Of a stretch of DNA of 7,854 bases, positions 1-6,600 are shown in pieces. The notes under the pieces are model-generated. The model saw nothing but the letters and a program-made list of their open reading frames with translations, did not search any database and had not been told where the DNA came from. Within the stretch, counting starts at the first letter, position 1; each line of letters starts with the position of its first letter. Made by a program: the position numbers and the translations under genes. Source of the stretch: Elusimicrobiota bacterium (lineage in GTDB: Bacteria > Elusimicrobiota > Elusimicrobia > FEN-1173); contig PMLF01000285.1 in the NCBI GenBank assembly GCA_003158755.1, forward strand, positions 7,122 through 14,975, in the 5' to 3' direction.

Positions 1-51
1 GGAGAGGGCGAACCGAAGCAAAAAGCTCCCACTCTCCCGGGTTTGGAAACG
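1..51. other. Flank downstream of purL, no callable feature
   Basis: The 51 bases after the purL stop on the minus strand hold purine-rich GGGAG motifs that could be a ribosome binding site for a next gene beyond the edge. I see neither a convincing hairpin terminator nor a start codon with a recognisable protein. Confidence 0.3.
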
Positions 52-2478
52 CTAAACCTTCATTCCCCCCGTCCAGGCTTTTTCGACGGCGGGGAGAGAC
101 CAGGAAATGGAATTCCCTTTCATGTCGACGACCTGGAGCTTGGCGCCTTCCCGGACTTGGCCGACGGAGGCTACCGGATGACCGGCGAAGAGGGCTTGGA
201 AAGCGCGGCGGGACTTCGGGGACACCTCGACGACGAAGCGGGCATTGGACTCGGAGAAGAGGACCTTGTCGGTGCGGGCCTCTTCCTTCAGATCCCTGGA
301 CATGGGGGCTTTCCGCAGTTCCACGTGGAAGCCCAGGCCGCCGGCCAGGGACATTTCCGCGAGGGCCGCGCCCAGGCCGCCGTCGGAGCAGTCGTGGCAG
401 GCGGCCACGAGCCCCTGGTTCATGGCTTCGTGGAGCTTCTCGTAGAGGGGCCAGGTCTCGTTGGGATTCAAATGAGGGACTTGGCCCCACCGGGCTTCAG
501 CGTCGCCCTTGGACGACCAGATTCCATAGCGCGAGCCGCCCAGCTCGTCCCGGGTTTCTCCGACGACGTAGAGCCAATGACCGGCGCGCTTCAAATCCAT
601 GGTCACGAGCTTGCCGATGTCCTCCACGTGGGACATGGCGGTGATGAGGAGGGACGTGGGGATGGCCCGCTTGCGGCCGGTCTTGGGGTCCACGAACTGG
701 TTGTAGAAGCTGTCCTTGCCCGAGATGAAGGGCGTGCCGTAGGCCCGCGCCACGTCGTGGCAAGCCTGGGCGGCGCGGACGACCTCGCCCAAGAGGCGAG
801 GGTCCGTGGGGTCGCCGGCGCAGAAGTTGTCGAGGATGGCGATGCGGTCGGGGCGAGCGCCCACGGCCACCAAGTTGCGGACAGCTTCGTCCAGGACGGA
901 GGCGGCCATCCAGTACGTATCCCACCGGGAGAAATGAGGGTTCAAGCCGCAAGCCAGCGCCACGCCTTCGCGGCTGTCGGGCCGGAGCATCATCACCGCC
1001 GCATCGCCGGGACCGATGGACTTGGGTCCCACGAAAGGCTTGAGCACCGTGCGGCCTTGGACCTCGTGATCGTATTGGCGGACGATCCAATCCTTGCTGG
1101 CCACGGTGGGCTGGGAAAGAATGCCTAAGAGGGCGTCCACGACGTCCGGCCCTTTGCGGCCCTTGGACGGTGCGGGGAACGGCTGCACGGACGGCGGCGT
1201 CCAATAGGACGGCATGCGGCGCTTGGGGCAGCCGCCGTGGAGGAACGCCATCTCCATATCCACCAGGACTTCGTCCCTGTGGCGGACCACCAGGCGGCCG
1301 GTGCCGGAGAACTCGCCGATGTCGCTGGCTTCCACGTCCTCGGCGGCGAAGAAGGCGATGATCTTTTCCAGGTTTTCCGGCGCCACGGCCAGGACCATGC
1401 GCTCCTGGGATTCGGACAACCAGATCTCCCAGGGGTTGAGTCCCTGATATTTGAGCGGCACCTTTTCCAAACGGATGTCGACGCCGGTTTCCTCGCCCAT
1501 CTCGCCCACGGCGGAGGAGAGGCCGCCCGCGCCGCAGTCGGTCACGCCGCGGTACAGCCGGAGGTCCCGGGCCGCGAGCTGGGCGTCCATGAACTTCTTC
1601 TCGACGATGGGGTTGCCGATCTGCACCACCGAAGACGGGATGCCCGTGGTCAGGTTGTCGGAAGAGAAGGTCGCGCCGTGGATGCCGTCCCGGCCCACTC
1701 GGCCGCCCACCATCACCACGCGGTCGCCCTTGCGGACTTCCTTGTGGATCATGTCCACGGGGAGGAGGCCCAGGGTGCCGCAGTAGACCAAGGGGTTGTC
1801 GCGGAAATCGTCGTCAAAGAAGACCGCCCCGCTCACCGTCGGGATGCCCATGCGGTTGCCGTAGTCGCGCACGCCGGAAACCACGCCGTGGAAAATCCGC
1901 CGGGTGGAAAGGCCGGAGCCGGTCTTGAACTCGGGTCCGTCGCCCACGGGGCCGAAGCAGAAGACGTCCGTGTTGGCCACGGGCTTGGCGCCGAGGCCCG
2001 CGCCTAAAATATCGCGTATGACGCCGCCCAAGCCCGTGCCCGCGCCGCCGTAAGGCTCCAGGGCGGAGGGGTGGTTGTGCGTTTCCACTTTCAAGGCCAG
2101 GGCATTTTTTCCGTCGTAGGAGACGATGCCCGCGTTGTCCTTGAAGACGGACAGGCACCAGTCGCGTTTCACGTCGTCGGTGGCTTTGACGATGGTTTCT
2201 TTCAGCAAATCTTTATATTCACGGCGGCGCTCGAGGCCGAGCTCGTCTTTTTCCACGTGGTCGACGGCGGCGCGGAAGGTTTTGTGCTTGCAGTGCTCGG
2301 ACCACGTTTGGGCCAGGGTCTCCAACTCGCATTCGGTGGGAGGGCGGTTCCGGGACCGGAAGTGGTCTTGGACGACCTTCATCTCTTCCGTCGACAAGGA
2401 AAGCCCCCGCTCCTTGCTGACGGCGAGGAGCCCCTCCGGAGAAAGCACCAGGAACCGATCAAGGACGGCGGCGCTCAT
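52..2478 (-). CDS. purL: Phosphoribosylformylglycinamidine (FGAM) synthase, synthetase subunit PurL
   Basis: Catalyses the ATP- and ammonia-dependent conversion of FGAR to FGAM in cytoplasmic de novo purine synthesis. The 808-residue product carries the PurL motifs in order: linker region and SEHCKHK at 60-66, KVETHNHPSALEPYGGAG at 130-147, GRVGRDGIHGATFSS at 259-273, CGAGGLSSAVGEMGEE at 315-330, SESQERM at 355-361, RQYDHEVQGRTV at 467-478, SGKDSFYN at 586-593, HDCSDGGLG at 695-703 and FSESNARFVVEV at 741-752. These cover both tandem AIRS-type halves. It is somewhat longer than typical small PurL (about 600-740) and far shorter than the fused 1300-residue enzyme; no glutaminase domain is present, so a separate PurQ is expected. 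I chose the ATG at 2478 because it overlaps the stop of the preceding PurS-like gene as ATGA. The same frame stays open to 2865, but that extension is Arg/Pro/Gly-rich, overlaps the PurS-like gene and shows no family similarity. A weak GGA lies 7 bases upstream, so translation is probably coupled. Confidence 0.96.
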   Translation of the reverse strand: MSAAVLDRFLVLSPEGLLAVSKERGLSLSTEEMKVVQDHFRSRNRPPTECELETLAQTWSEHCKHKTFRAAVDHVEKDELGLERRREYKDLLKETIVKATDDVKRDWCLSVFKDNAGIVSYDGKNALALKVETHNHPSALEPYGGAGTGLGGVIRDILGAGLGAKPVANTDVFCFGPVGDGPEFKTGSGLSTRRIFHGVVSGVRDYGNRMGIPTVSGAVFFDDDFRDNPLVYCGTLGLLPVDMIHKEVRKGDRVVMVGGRVGRDGIHGATFSSDNLTTGIPSSVVQIGNPIVEKKFMDAQLAARDLRLYRGVTDCGAGGLSSAVGEMGEETGVDIRLEKVPLKYQGLNPWEIWLSESQERMVLAVAPENLEKIIAFFAAEDVEASDIGEFSGTGRLVVRHRDEVLVDMEMAFLHGGCPKRRMPSYWTPPSVQPFPAPSKGRKGPDVVDALLGILSQPTVASKDWIVRQYDHEVQGRTVLKPFVGPKSIGPGDAAVMMLRPDSREGVALACGLNPHFSRWDTYWMAASVLDEAVRNLVAVGARPDRIAILDNFCAGDPTDPRLLGEVVRAAQACHDVARAYGTPFISGKDSFYNQFVDPKTGRKRAIPTSLLITAMSHVEDIGKLVTMDLKRAGHWLYVVGETRDELGGSRYGIWSSKGDAEARWGQVPHLNPNETWPLYEKLHEAMNQGLVAACHDCSDGGLGAALAEMSLAGGLGFHVELRKAPMSRDLKEEARTDKVLFSESNARFVVEVSPKSRRAFQALFAGHPVASVGQVREGAKLQVVDMKGNSISWSLPAVEKAWTGGMKV

Positions 2479-2945
2479 GACAGTTCCACGATCTGGATCA
2501 AACCGTTCATCAAATGCTCCTCGCAGAAGCGCCGGACGTCGTCGGTCCTCGCCGCGCCGAAAAATTCGAACACGCTTCCGGAGCGCACGGTGTCGAGCCC
2601 CTCGATCTTCAAATCTTTGGCGGCCATGCGGACGGTGTCGGCCACCGGGTCCGAGACGCCGTTCTTGGGCCACACCTGGACCAAGCGCGCGCCCGCCGGG
2701 GCTTTGACTCCGCCGGGGACCGCGATCCAGGCTTCCTGGGTCACCGGGTCCGTCAGGAGGCTTTCGGCCAGCCGACGGGCTTCCGCTTCGAGAAGGCTTC
2801 CGGCCACTTCGTAGGCCTGGCCGGCGCGGACTTTCTTCACGCTCTTCAGGCCCGCGTGGGCGCATTCTTTCCGGATGCCGTCGCCCCGGTGGTCGGTGAC
2901 ACGGGGCTTATGGTGGACGAAAATTTTCCAGCGGTTTTCAGTCAT
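2475..2945 (-). CDS. purS: Tandem PurS-like protein (two PurS repeats), FGAM synthase accessory subunit
   Basis: Probably the structural partner of PurL in FGAM synthase. PurS is usually about 80 residues; this protein has 156 and consists of two PurS-like repeats. Repeat 1 (about 6-74) has KPRVTD at 13-18 and VRAGQAYEV at 39-47, ending in LLTDPVTQEAW. Repeat 2 (about 88-154) has KNGVSD at 94-99 and VRSGSVFEF at 120-128, ending in HLMNGLIQIVEL. The conserved Asp-to-Gly spacing is 24 residues in both (D18-G42, D99-G123). A PurS-like double fold is known at the N-terminus of large fused PurL enzymes, so this looks like that domain encoded as a separate gene. The start has GGGA 6 bases upstream and lies 3 bases after the upstream stop. 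The stop overlaps the purL start (ATGA). The role is inferred from motifs and position; the gene symbol is used in the broad sense. Confidence 0.82.
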   Translation of the reverse strand: MTENRWKIFVHHKPRVTDHRGDGIRKECAHAGLKSVKKVRAGQAYEVAGSLLEAEARRLAESLLTDPVTQEAWIAVPGGVKAPAGARLVQVWPKNGVSDPVADTVRMAAKDLKIEGLDTVRSGSVFEFFGAARTDDVRRFCEEHLMNGLIQIVELS

Positions 2946-2948
2946 GTC

Positions 2949-3518
2949 TTATCCCAGGTTGACGACGTAATCCCGTTTCATCAGGAGGAGCGCTTTCAAA
3001 ACGATCTTCAGGTGGTTGATGACCATCCCCTGATATTTCCCGCCCAGCTGAATGTCCGAGTGCTGGATCATTTCTTTCAGCATGGTGGTCGAGAGGCCCA
3101 CGATCTTCTCATTGGAGATGTTCAAATCGTTGTTCATCCAGTGGGAATAATATTCCTTGTAACGGTCCATCAGTTCCTTTTTCGAAAAGGCCCACACGTC
3201 CTCGGGTTTCTCACTGTTCTCGAAGAAAAGCGTCACACCGTGGAGGTATTTCTGGTGCATGGTCTCCAGGGCGTCTTCCGCCTCCACCCAGGCCTTGCAG
3301 ACGGACCACATGTTGATGATGAGGAGCTGCCGGGTGAGGACGATCTGCCCTTTCTTGTTGAGCAGGATGTCGCCTTTGGCCAGCTGCCGGGTGAACTGGT
3401 CGTACAGGGACTTGGAGGCCCGCTTTGTGAAATCCCAGAAAATGTCGCCCAGTTCGTCGACGGTGACGTTGCGGGATTCAACGGGGAACTCGAAAACGGA
3501 GTCGATGTCTCCGCTCAT
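2949..3518 (-). CDS. Unrecognised 189-residue protein embedded in the purine operon
   Basis: I do not recognise this family. The product looks soluble and mostly helical: no signal peptide or convincing membrane segment, a hydrophobic stretch LTRQLLIINMWSVCKAW at 61-77, an aromatic and charged segment DVWAFSKKELMDRYKEYYSHW at 107-127, and a C-terminal region rich in Lys, Leu, Ile and Met. It contains only one cysteine (74) and no obvious nucleotide-binding or catalytic motif. It begins one base after the purC stop (TGA-A-ATG) with no Shine-Dalgarno in the preceding 20 bases, which suggests translation by reinitiation after PurC. It ends 3 bases before the PurS-like gene. That packing argues for a real gene co-expressed with FGAM and SAICAR synthesis. 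It might be an accessory or regulatory partner of one of these enzymes, but nothing in the sequence shows that. The lack of any in-frame stop over 570 bases and the protein-like composition support coding. Confidence 0.82.
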   Translation of the reverse strand: MSGDIDSVFEFPVESRNVTVDELGDIFWDFTKRASKSLYDQFTRQLAKGDILLNKKGQIVLTRQLLIINMWSVCKAWVEAEDALETMHQKYLHGVTLFFENSEKPEDVWAFSKKELMDRYKEYYSHWMNNDLNISNEKIVGLSTTMLKEMIQHSDIQLGGKYQGMVINHLKIVLKALLLMKRDYVVNLG

Positions 3519-3519
3519 T

Positions 3520-4407
3520 TCAAAAAGCGAACGTCCGTCCCGTCAACCGCTCGTAGGCGGCGATGTATTTGGCCCGGGTGTTCCGCACCACGTCCTCCGG
3601 GAGCGCGGGGGCGGGAGGCTGCTTGTTCCAACCGATCTTCGTCAAATAATCCCGCACGTACTGCTTGTCGAAGCTGTCCTGGGAAACCCCGGGGCGGTAC
3701 GTCGCGGCGTCCCAGAAACGGGAAGAGTCGGGGGTCAACGCCTCGTCGATCATGATCAACTTGCCGTCAAGGAAACCGAACTCGAACTTGGTGTCGGCCA
3801 GGATGAACCCGCGGGTCTCGGCGTACCGCGACGCTTCCTTGAATACGGCCAGACTGAGGTCGCGCAATTTCTCGGAGGTCTCTTTTCCGGCGATTTGAAC
3901 CATCCGCTCAAAAGAGATGTTTTCGTCGTGGGTGCCCACCGCTTCCTTGGTCGACGGCGTGAAGATCGGTTCCGGAAGTTTCGCCGATTCCACGAGACCC
4001 TTCGGCAGCTTGATCCCGCAGACCGTTTGGCTCTTCTGGTATTCCTTCCATCCCGAACCGGCCAGGTAACCGCGCACGACGCATTCAATGTCCACCCGCT
4101 TGGCCTTCCGCACCAGGACCGACCGGCCTTTCAATTGAGCGGCGAAAGGCTGAAGCTCCTTAGGGAAATCCTTCACGTCCGTCGCCGCCAGATGATTGGG
4201 GCAAACACCCTTGAGCTTCTCGAACCAGAAGTTGGAGGTCTGGCACAGGACCGCGCCTTTCCCCGGGACCAACGTCGGAAGGACGAAGTCGTAGGCGGAA
4301 ATCCGGTCCGACGCTACGATCAGGAGATTCTCTCCCAGGTCGTAGACGTCCCTAACTTTTCCCTTGGTGAAAAGCTTGAACGGCAATTCCATTTCAGCGG
4401 TTGTCAT
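3520..4407 (-). CDS. purC: SAICAR synthetase (phosphoribosylaminoimidazole-succinocarboxamide synthase)
   Basis: Joins CAIR and aspartate using ATP to give SAICAR, a cytoplasmic step of purine synthesis. The 295-residue product has the family motifs in order: KGKVRDVYDLGENLLIVASD at 15-34 (ATP-binding N-terminal sheet), DRISAYDFVLPTLVPGKG at 34-51, VDIECVVRGYLAGSGW at 105-120, PEPIFTPSTK at 145-154, and LADTKFEFGF at 203-212 with the acidic metal and substrate residues, followed by DEALTPDSSRFW at 221-232. The length and the long C-terminal extension with SFDKQYVRDYL match the approximately 300-residue type (as in yeast and many proteobacteria) rather than the shorter 235-240-residue Bacillus type. 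The ATG at 4407 is preceded at 6 bases by AGGGG, which overlaps the guaA stop codon. It lies 9 bases after guaA and 1 base before the unknown gene, so it is part of one operon. Confidence 0.97.
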   Translation of the reverse strand: MTTAEMELPFKLFTKGKVRDVYDLGENLLIVASDRISAYDFVLPTLVPGKGAVLCQTSNFWFEKLKGVCPNHLAATDVKDFPKELQPFAAQLKGRSVLVRKAKRVDIECVVRGYLAGSGWKEYQKSQTVCGIKLPKGLVESAKLPEPIFTPSTKEAVGTHDENISFERMVQIAGKETSEKLRDLSLAVFKEASRYAETRGFILADTKFEFGFLDGKLIMIDEALTPDSSRFWDAATYRPGVSQDSFDKQYVRDYLTKIGWNKQPPAPALPEDVVRNTRAKYIAAYERLTGRTFAF

Positions 4408-4413
4408 GGCGAA

Positions 4414-4418
4414 CCCCT
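4414..4418 (-). promoter_or_regulatory. Shine-Dalgarno of purC overlapping the guaA stop
   Basis: On the minus strand the guaA stop TAG runs straight into GGG, making AGGGG with 6 bases to the purC ATG. A ribosome terminating on guaA covers this site, so expression of the two genes is probably coupled. It also supports the chosen purC start. Confidence 0.6.
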
Positions 4419-5943
4419 ATTCCCATTCAATAGTCGCCGGCGGCTTGGACGAGATGTCGTAAACCACCCGGTTGATCCCGCGGACTTCGTTGATGATCCT
4501 CGAGGAAATCTTTCCCAAGACGTCGTAGGGGATTCGCGCCCAGTCGGCCGTCATGGCGTCGACGCTGTTGACGGCGCGGACCGCGATGGCGTTCTCGTAC
4601 GTCCGTTCGTCGCCCATGACGCCCACGCTGTTGACGGGAAGGAAGACCGCGAAGGCCTGCCATAAGTTGTGGTACAAACCCCCGGCGCGGACTTCTTCCT
4701 CAACGATGCGGTCCGCCTCGCGGACCATGCGGAGCTTTTCCTCGGTGATGTCTCCCAGAACGCGGACCGCCAAGCCCGGTCCCGGGAACGGCTGACGGAG
4801 GAGGACTTCCTCGGGAAGTCCCAACTGCTTGCCCAGCGCTCTAACCTCATCCTTAAAAAGGAACCGAAGGGGTTCTACGAGGGACATCTTCATCTTCGCC
4901 GGCAGGCCGCCCACGTTGTGGTGGGTCTTAATGACGGCGGAAGGGCCTTTGACCGACACGCTCTCGATTACGTCGGGATAGAGCGTCCCCTGGCCCAAGA
5001 ATTTCACGCCTTGGAACTTCTTGGCGTATTCGTCGAAGACCGCGATGAACTCGTGGCCGATGATCTTCCGTTTCCGCTCCGGCTCCGTCACGCCCTTCAG
5101 CTTTGTCAGGAACCTCTTTCGGGCGTCCACGATGTAGGTCACATAGCCCTTTTCCTTGCCGAACACTTTGCGGACGCGTTCTTCCTCGCCGTGCCGCAGC
5201 AAACCGTTGTTGACGAACACACAGATCAGATTCTTACCGATCGCGCGGTGCAGGAGCGCCGCCGCCACGGAGGAATCCACGCCTCCGGAGAGCGCCAGGA
5301 GTATTTTTTCCTCGCCCACCAGGGCGCGGACGCGCTTGATCTCTTCCTCGGCGAAAGAAGCCATGGTCCAATCGGCCTTCTCGTTGCAGACGCGGAAGAG
5401 AAAATTATTAATGATTTGCTTGCCCAAGGGCGTGTGGTGCACCTCGGGATGGAACTGGACGGCGAAGAGACGCCGCCCCATGTCCGCGATGGCGGCGTAA
5501 GGCGCGTTGTCGGTGCGCGCCAAGGACGAGAAGTTCTTGGGCAGGGACTTCGCCGCGTCGCCGTGGCTCATCCAAACGGGAAGTTTTTTCGGGAGGCCGG
5601 AAAAGAGGGGTTCGGCGTTCCGCACTTCGATGTTCGCCGGGCCGTATTCCCGGCGGGGGGCCTTCTCCACTTTCCCGCCGAAATGGTCCACCATGACCTG
5701 GAGTCCGTAGCAGACGCCGAGAATGGGGATGCCCAGGCCGAAGATCTTCGGGTCGGGCTTGGGCGCTTTCCGGTCCGTCACGCTGGAAGGGCTACCCGAA
5801 AGGATGATCCCCGACGGGTTGGATTTTTTAATTTTCTCCAGCGGATGGTTGAACGGGTGTATCTCGCAGAAGACGTTCGCCTCGCGCACTCGGCGGGCGA
5901 TGAGCTGCGTGTATTGGGAACCGAAGTCGAGGATGACGATCAT
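4417..5943 (-). CDS. guaA: GMP synthase, glutamine-hydrolysing
   Basis: Aminates XMP to GMP with glutamine and ATP, the last step of guanine nucleotide synthesis. The 508-residue length is normal for the single-chain enzyme. The N-terminal class I glutaminase domain (about 1-185) begins with IVILDFGSQYTQLIARRVRE and shows the nucleophile Cys78 in GVCYGLQ and the His165/Glu167 pair in FHPEV. The ATP pyrophosphatase domain has the PP-loop LSGGVDSS at 218-225 and FVNNGLLR at 243-250; the C-terminal dimerisation domain has RQPFPGPGLAVR at 383-394 and ends with the typical NRVVYDISSKPPATIEWE. All key residues are intact. The start at 5943 gives the canonical N-terminus; no strong Shine-Dalgarno precedes it. 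It is the first gene of the purine operon, after a 182-base intergenic region with a REP-like palindrome, so the operon promoter probably lies between about 5944 and 6001, though I see no convincing -35/-10 pair. Confidence 0.98.
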   Translation of the reverse strand: MIVILDFGSQYTQLIARRVREANVFCEIHPFNHPLEKIKKSNPSGIILSGSPSSVTDRKAPKPDPKIFGLGIPILGVCYGLQVMVDHFGGKVEKAPRREYGPANIEVRNAEPLFSGLPKKLPVWMSHGDAAKSLPKNFSSLARTDNAPYAAIADMGRRLFAVQFHPEVHHTPLGKQIINNFLFRVCNEKADWTMASFAEEEIKRVRALVGEEKILLALSGGVDSSVAAALLHRAIGKNLICVFVNNGLLRHGEEERVRKVFGKEKGYVTYIVDARKRFLTKLKGVTEPERKRKIIGHEFIAVFDEYAKKFQGVKFLGQGTLYPDVIESVSVKGPSAVIKTHHNVGGLPAKMKMSLVEPLRFLFKDEVRALGKQLGLPEEVLLRQPFPGPGLAVRVLGDITEEKLRMVREADRIVEEEVRAGGLYHNLWQAFAVFLPVNSVGVMGDERTYENAIAVRAVNSVDAMTADWARIPYDVLGKISSRIINEVRGINRVVYDISSKPPATIEWE

Positions 5944-6001
5944 GGAAGTCTCGCTTTCATAGGATTGGGTCTAATTCCACTTCATCAGTTAAGGTTTAAT
6001 T
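5944..6001 (-). other. AT-richer leader between the repeat and guaA, possible promoter region
   Basis: This 58-base stretch is clearly richer in A and T than the surrounding genes and is the only room for a promoter between the palindrome and guaA. I see TTAAAC and TTAACT hexamers and a TATGAA, but no pair with acceptable spacing, and no riboswitch-like structure. Confidence 0.25.
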
Positions 6002-6079
6002 CCGCTCACCCTGAGCCTGTCGAAGGGTGAACCTTCCCCCGGGCGCTTGCTCATGCTTCGACAAGCTCAGCATGAGCGG
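6002..6079. repeat. REP-like inverted repeat with two covarying hairpin arms
   Basis: Two 29-base arms (6002-6030 and 6051-6079) are inverted copies, 24 of 29 matching, around a 20-base GC-rich centre. Each arm can itself fold. The left arm has CCGC, then stem TCACCCT (6006-6012), an 11-base loop and AGGGTGA (6024-6030). The right arm, read on the minus strand, has CCGC, stem TCATGCT, an 11-base loop and AGCATGA. Four of the five differences between the arms are paired, stem-preserving changes; the fifth is in the loop (GAGCCTGTCGA against GAGCTTGTCGA). A conserved tetranucleotide before a mismatched hairpin, in head-to-head pairs, is how REP/BIME elements mobilised by RAYT (TnpA-REP) proteins look. 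The CTGAGCTTGTCGAAG core is, from memory, widespread between genes in many bacterial genomes. It separates the DUF6941-like gene from guaA and could also slow or stop transcription from upstream. Confidence 0.8.
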
Positions 6080-6121
6080 TGAATGGGTGGATTTATTAAA
6101 CATCAACAGCGTGTCTCCTAA

Positions 6122-6132
6122 CCGCTCACCCT
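6122..6132. repeat. Partial copy of the REP-like arm at a gene end
   Basis: The 11 bases CCGCTCACCCT repeat exactly the start of the left arm at 6002-6012, but the loop and second half of the stem are absent. The stop codon of the DUF6941-like gene lies inside this fragment. It could be the remnant of another repeat copy or chance in a GC-rich sequence. Confidence 0.35.
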
Positions 6133-6545
6133 TCGGCTTGTTTCTCCGCCGGCATCCCCACTTTCTTCACGTGGAAGGGCAGGGACCCTTCCTGCCGGCC
6201 GTCCACCGCCAGGTCGATGGCATAGCGCCCGAAGGCTCCCAGCTTCACCTGCTGGAGGTTCAGGATCAAGTTGGCCACGGCGGACTCCTGGGGCTCACGC
6301 ACCTGGATATTCATGATCGTCTGAAACGGAGGGATCACTGCCCGCCCGTCGGCGTCCACGACGGCTAAGCGCACCTGATGGGATCCGGATTCAATGCGCT
6401 TGAACCGCAAACGGAGCGCGATGGAACAATGCCCGATGGTCACGGGCTCCTCCCGGGAGCCCACCGTGTCGAAGGCGCCGAGGAGGCTCACTTTCCCCTC
6501 CGACTCCGTCGCCGCGTCGCACAGGGCGAAGATTTCGATGTTCAT
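6126..6545 (-). CDS. Conserved hypothetical protein resembling DUF6941
   Basis: A 139-residue protein with no signal peptide or membrane segment. It opens with MNIEIFALCDAATESEGKVS and LLGAFDTV at 21-28, a start I associate with the DUF6941 family of small uncharacterised bacterial proteins; the assignment is from memory. The rest alternates hydrophobic and polar residues in a beta-rich pattern: SIALRLRFKRIESGSHQVRL at 41-60, AVVDADGRAVIPPF at 61-74 and YAIDLAVDGRQEGSLPFHVK at 108-127. This suggests a compact beta-sandwich, perhaps a binding domain; no catalytic motif is visible. The ATG at 6545 is preceded by GGGGA at about 4-5 bases on the minus strand, which supports this start. It follows the GGDEF gene by 55 bases on the same strand and may be co-transcribed with it. 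Its last codons and stop coincide with a partial copy of the downstream intergenic repeat. Function unknown. Confidence 0.83.
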   Translation of the reverse strand: MNIEIFALCDAATESEGKVSLLGAFDTVGSREEPVTIGHCSIALRLRFKRIESGSHQVRLAVVDADGRAVIPPFQTIMNIQVREPQESAVANLILNLQQVKLGAFGRYAIDLAVDGRQEGSLPFHVKKVGMPAEKQAEG

Positions 6546-6565
6546 TTTTTCCCCATTTTTACATT

Positions 6566-6596
6566 GCTGAACGCCGATCGCTGAAAGCTGAAAGCG
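6566..6596. repeat. Degenerate 7-base tandem repeat in the spacer
   Basis: On the plus strand the spacer reads as consecutive 7-base units: GCTGAAC (6566), GCCGATC (6573), GCTGAAA (6580), GCTGAAA (6587), then GCG, followed by a run of six T. The units fill most of the 55-base gap between the GGDEF gene and the DUF6941-like gene. It could be a slipped-strand repeat tract or a weak terminator-like element; on the minus strand, the transcribed direction, the T run comes before the repeats, so it is not a good intrinsic terminator for these genes. Confidence 0.55.
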
Positions 6597-6600
6597 TTTT

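Noticed and set aside
497..1204. A 235-codon frame on the same strand as purL in another frame
   Set aside because: It is Arg/Pro/Gly-rich and lies wholly within the conserved purL sequence.
2479..2865. N-terminal extension of purL by 129 codons
   Set aside because: It overlaps the PurS-like gene, has a low-complexity Arg/Pro/Gly composition and no PurL similarity; the ATGA overlap gives a better start.
5940..5960. Seven-codon mini-ORF (MKARLP) whose stop overlaps the guaA start as ATGA
   Set aside because: It has no Shine-Dalgarno and is too short to separate from chance; worth a glance only if conserved in relatives.
43..6030. Long plus-strand open frames of 247-468 codons opposite purL, purC, guaA and the unknown gene
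   Set aside because: They lie antisense to genes with strong family motifs, overlap one another, and are rich in Gly, Ala, Arg, His and Val with no recognisable domain. This is expected in GC-rich DNA.
5944..6125. Purine-type riboswitch or PurR-like operator upstream of guaA
   Set aside because: I see no conserved aptamer core or clear operator; the only evident structure is the REP-like palindrome.
6580..6600. Intrinsic terminator suggested by GC-containing repeats followed by six T
   Set aside because: The T run follows the repeats only on the plus strand, where no gene reads through; the possible stem is about four base pairs.
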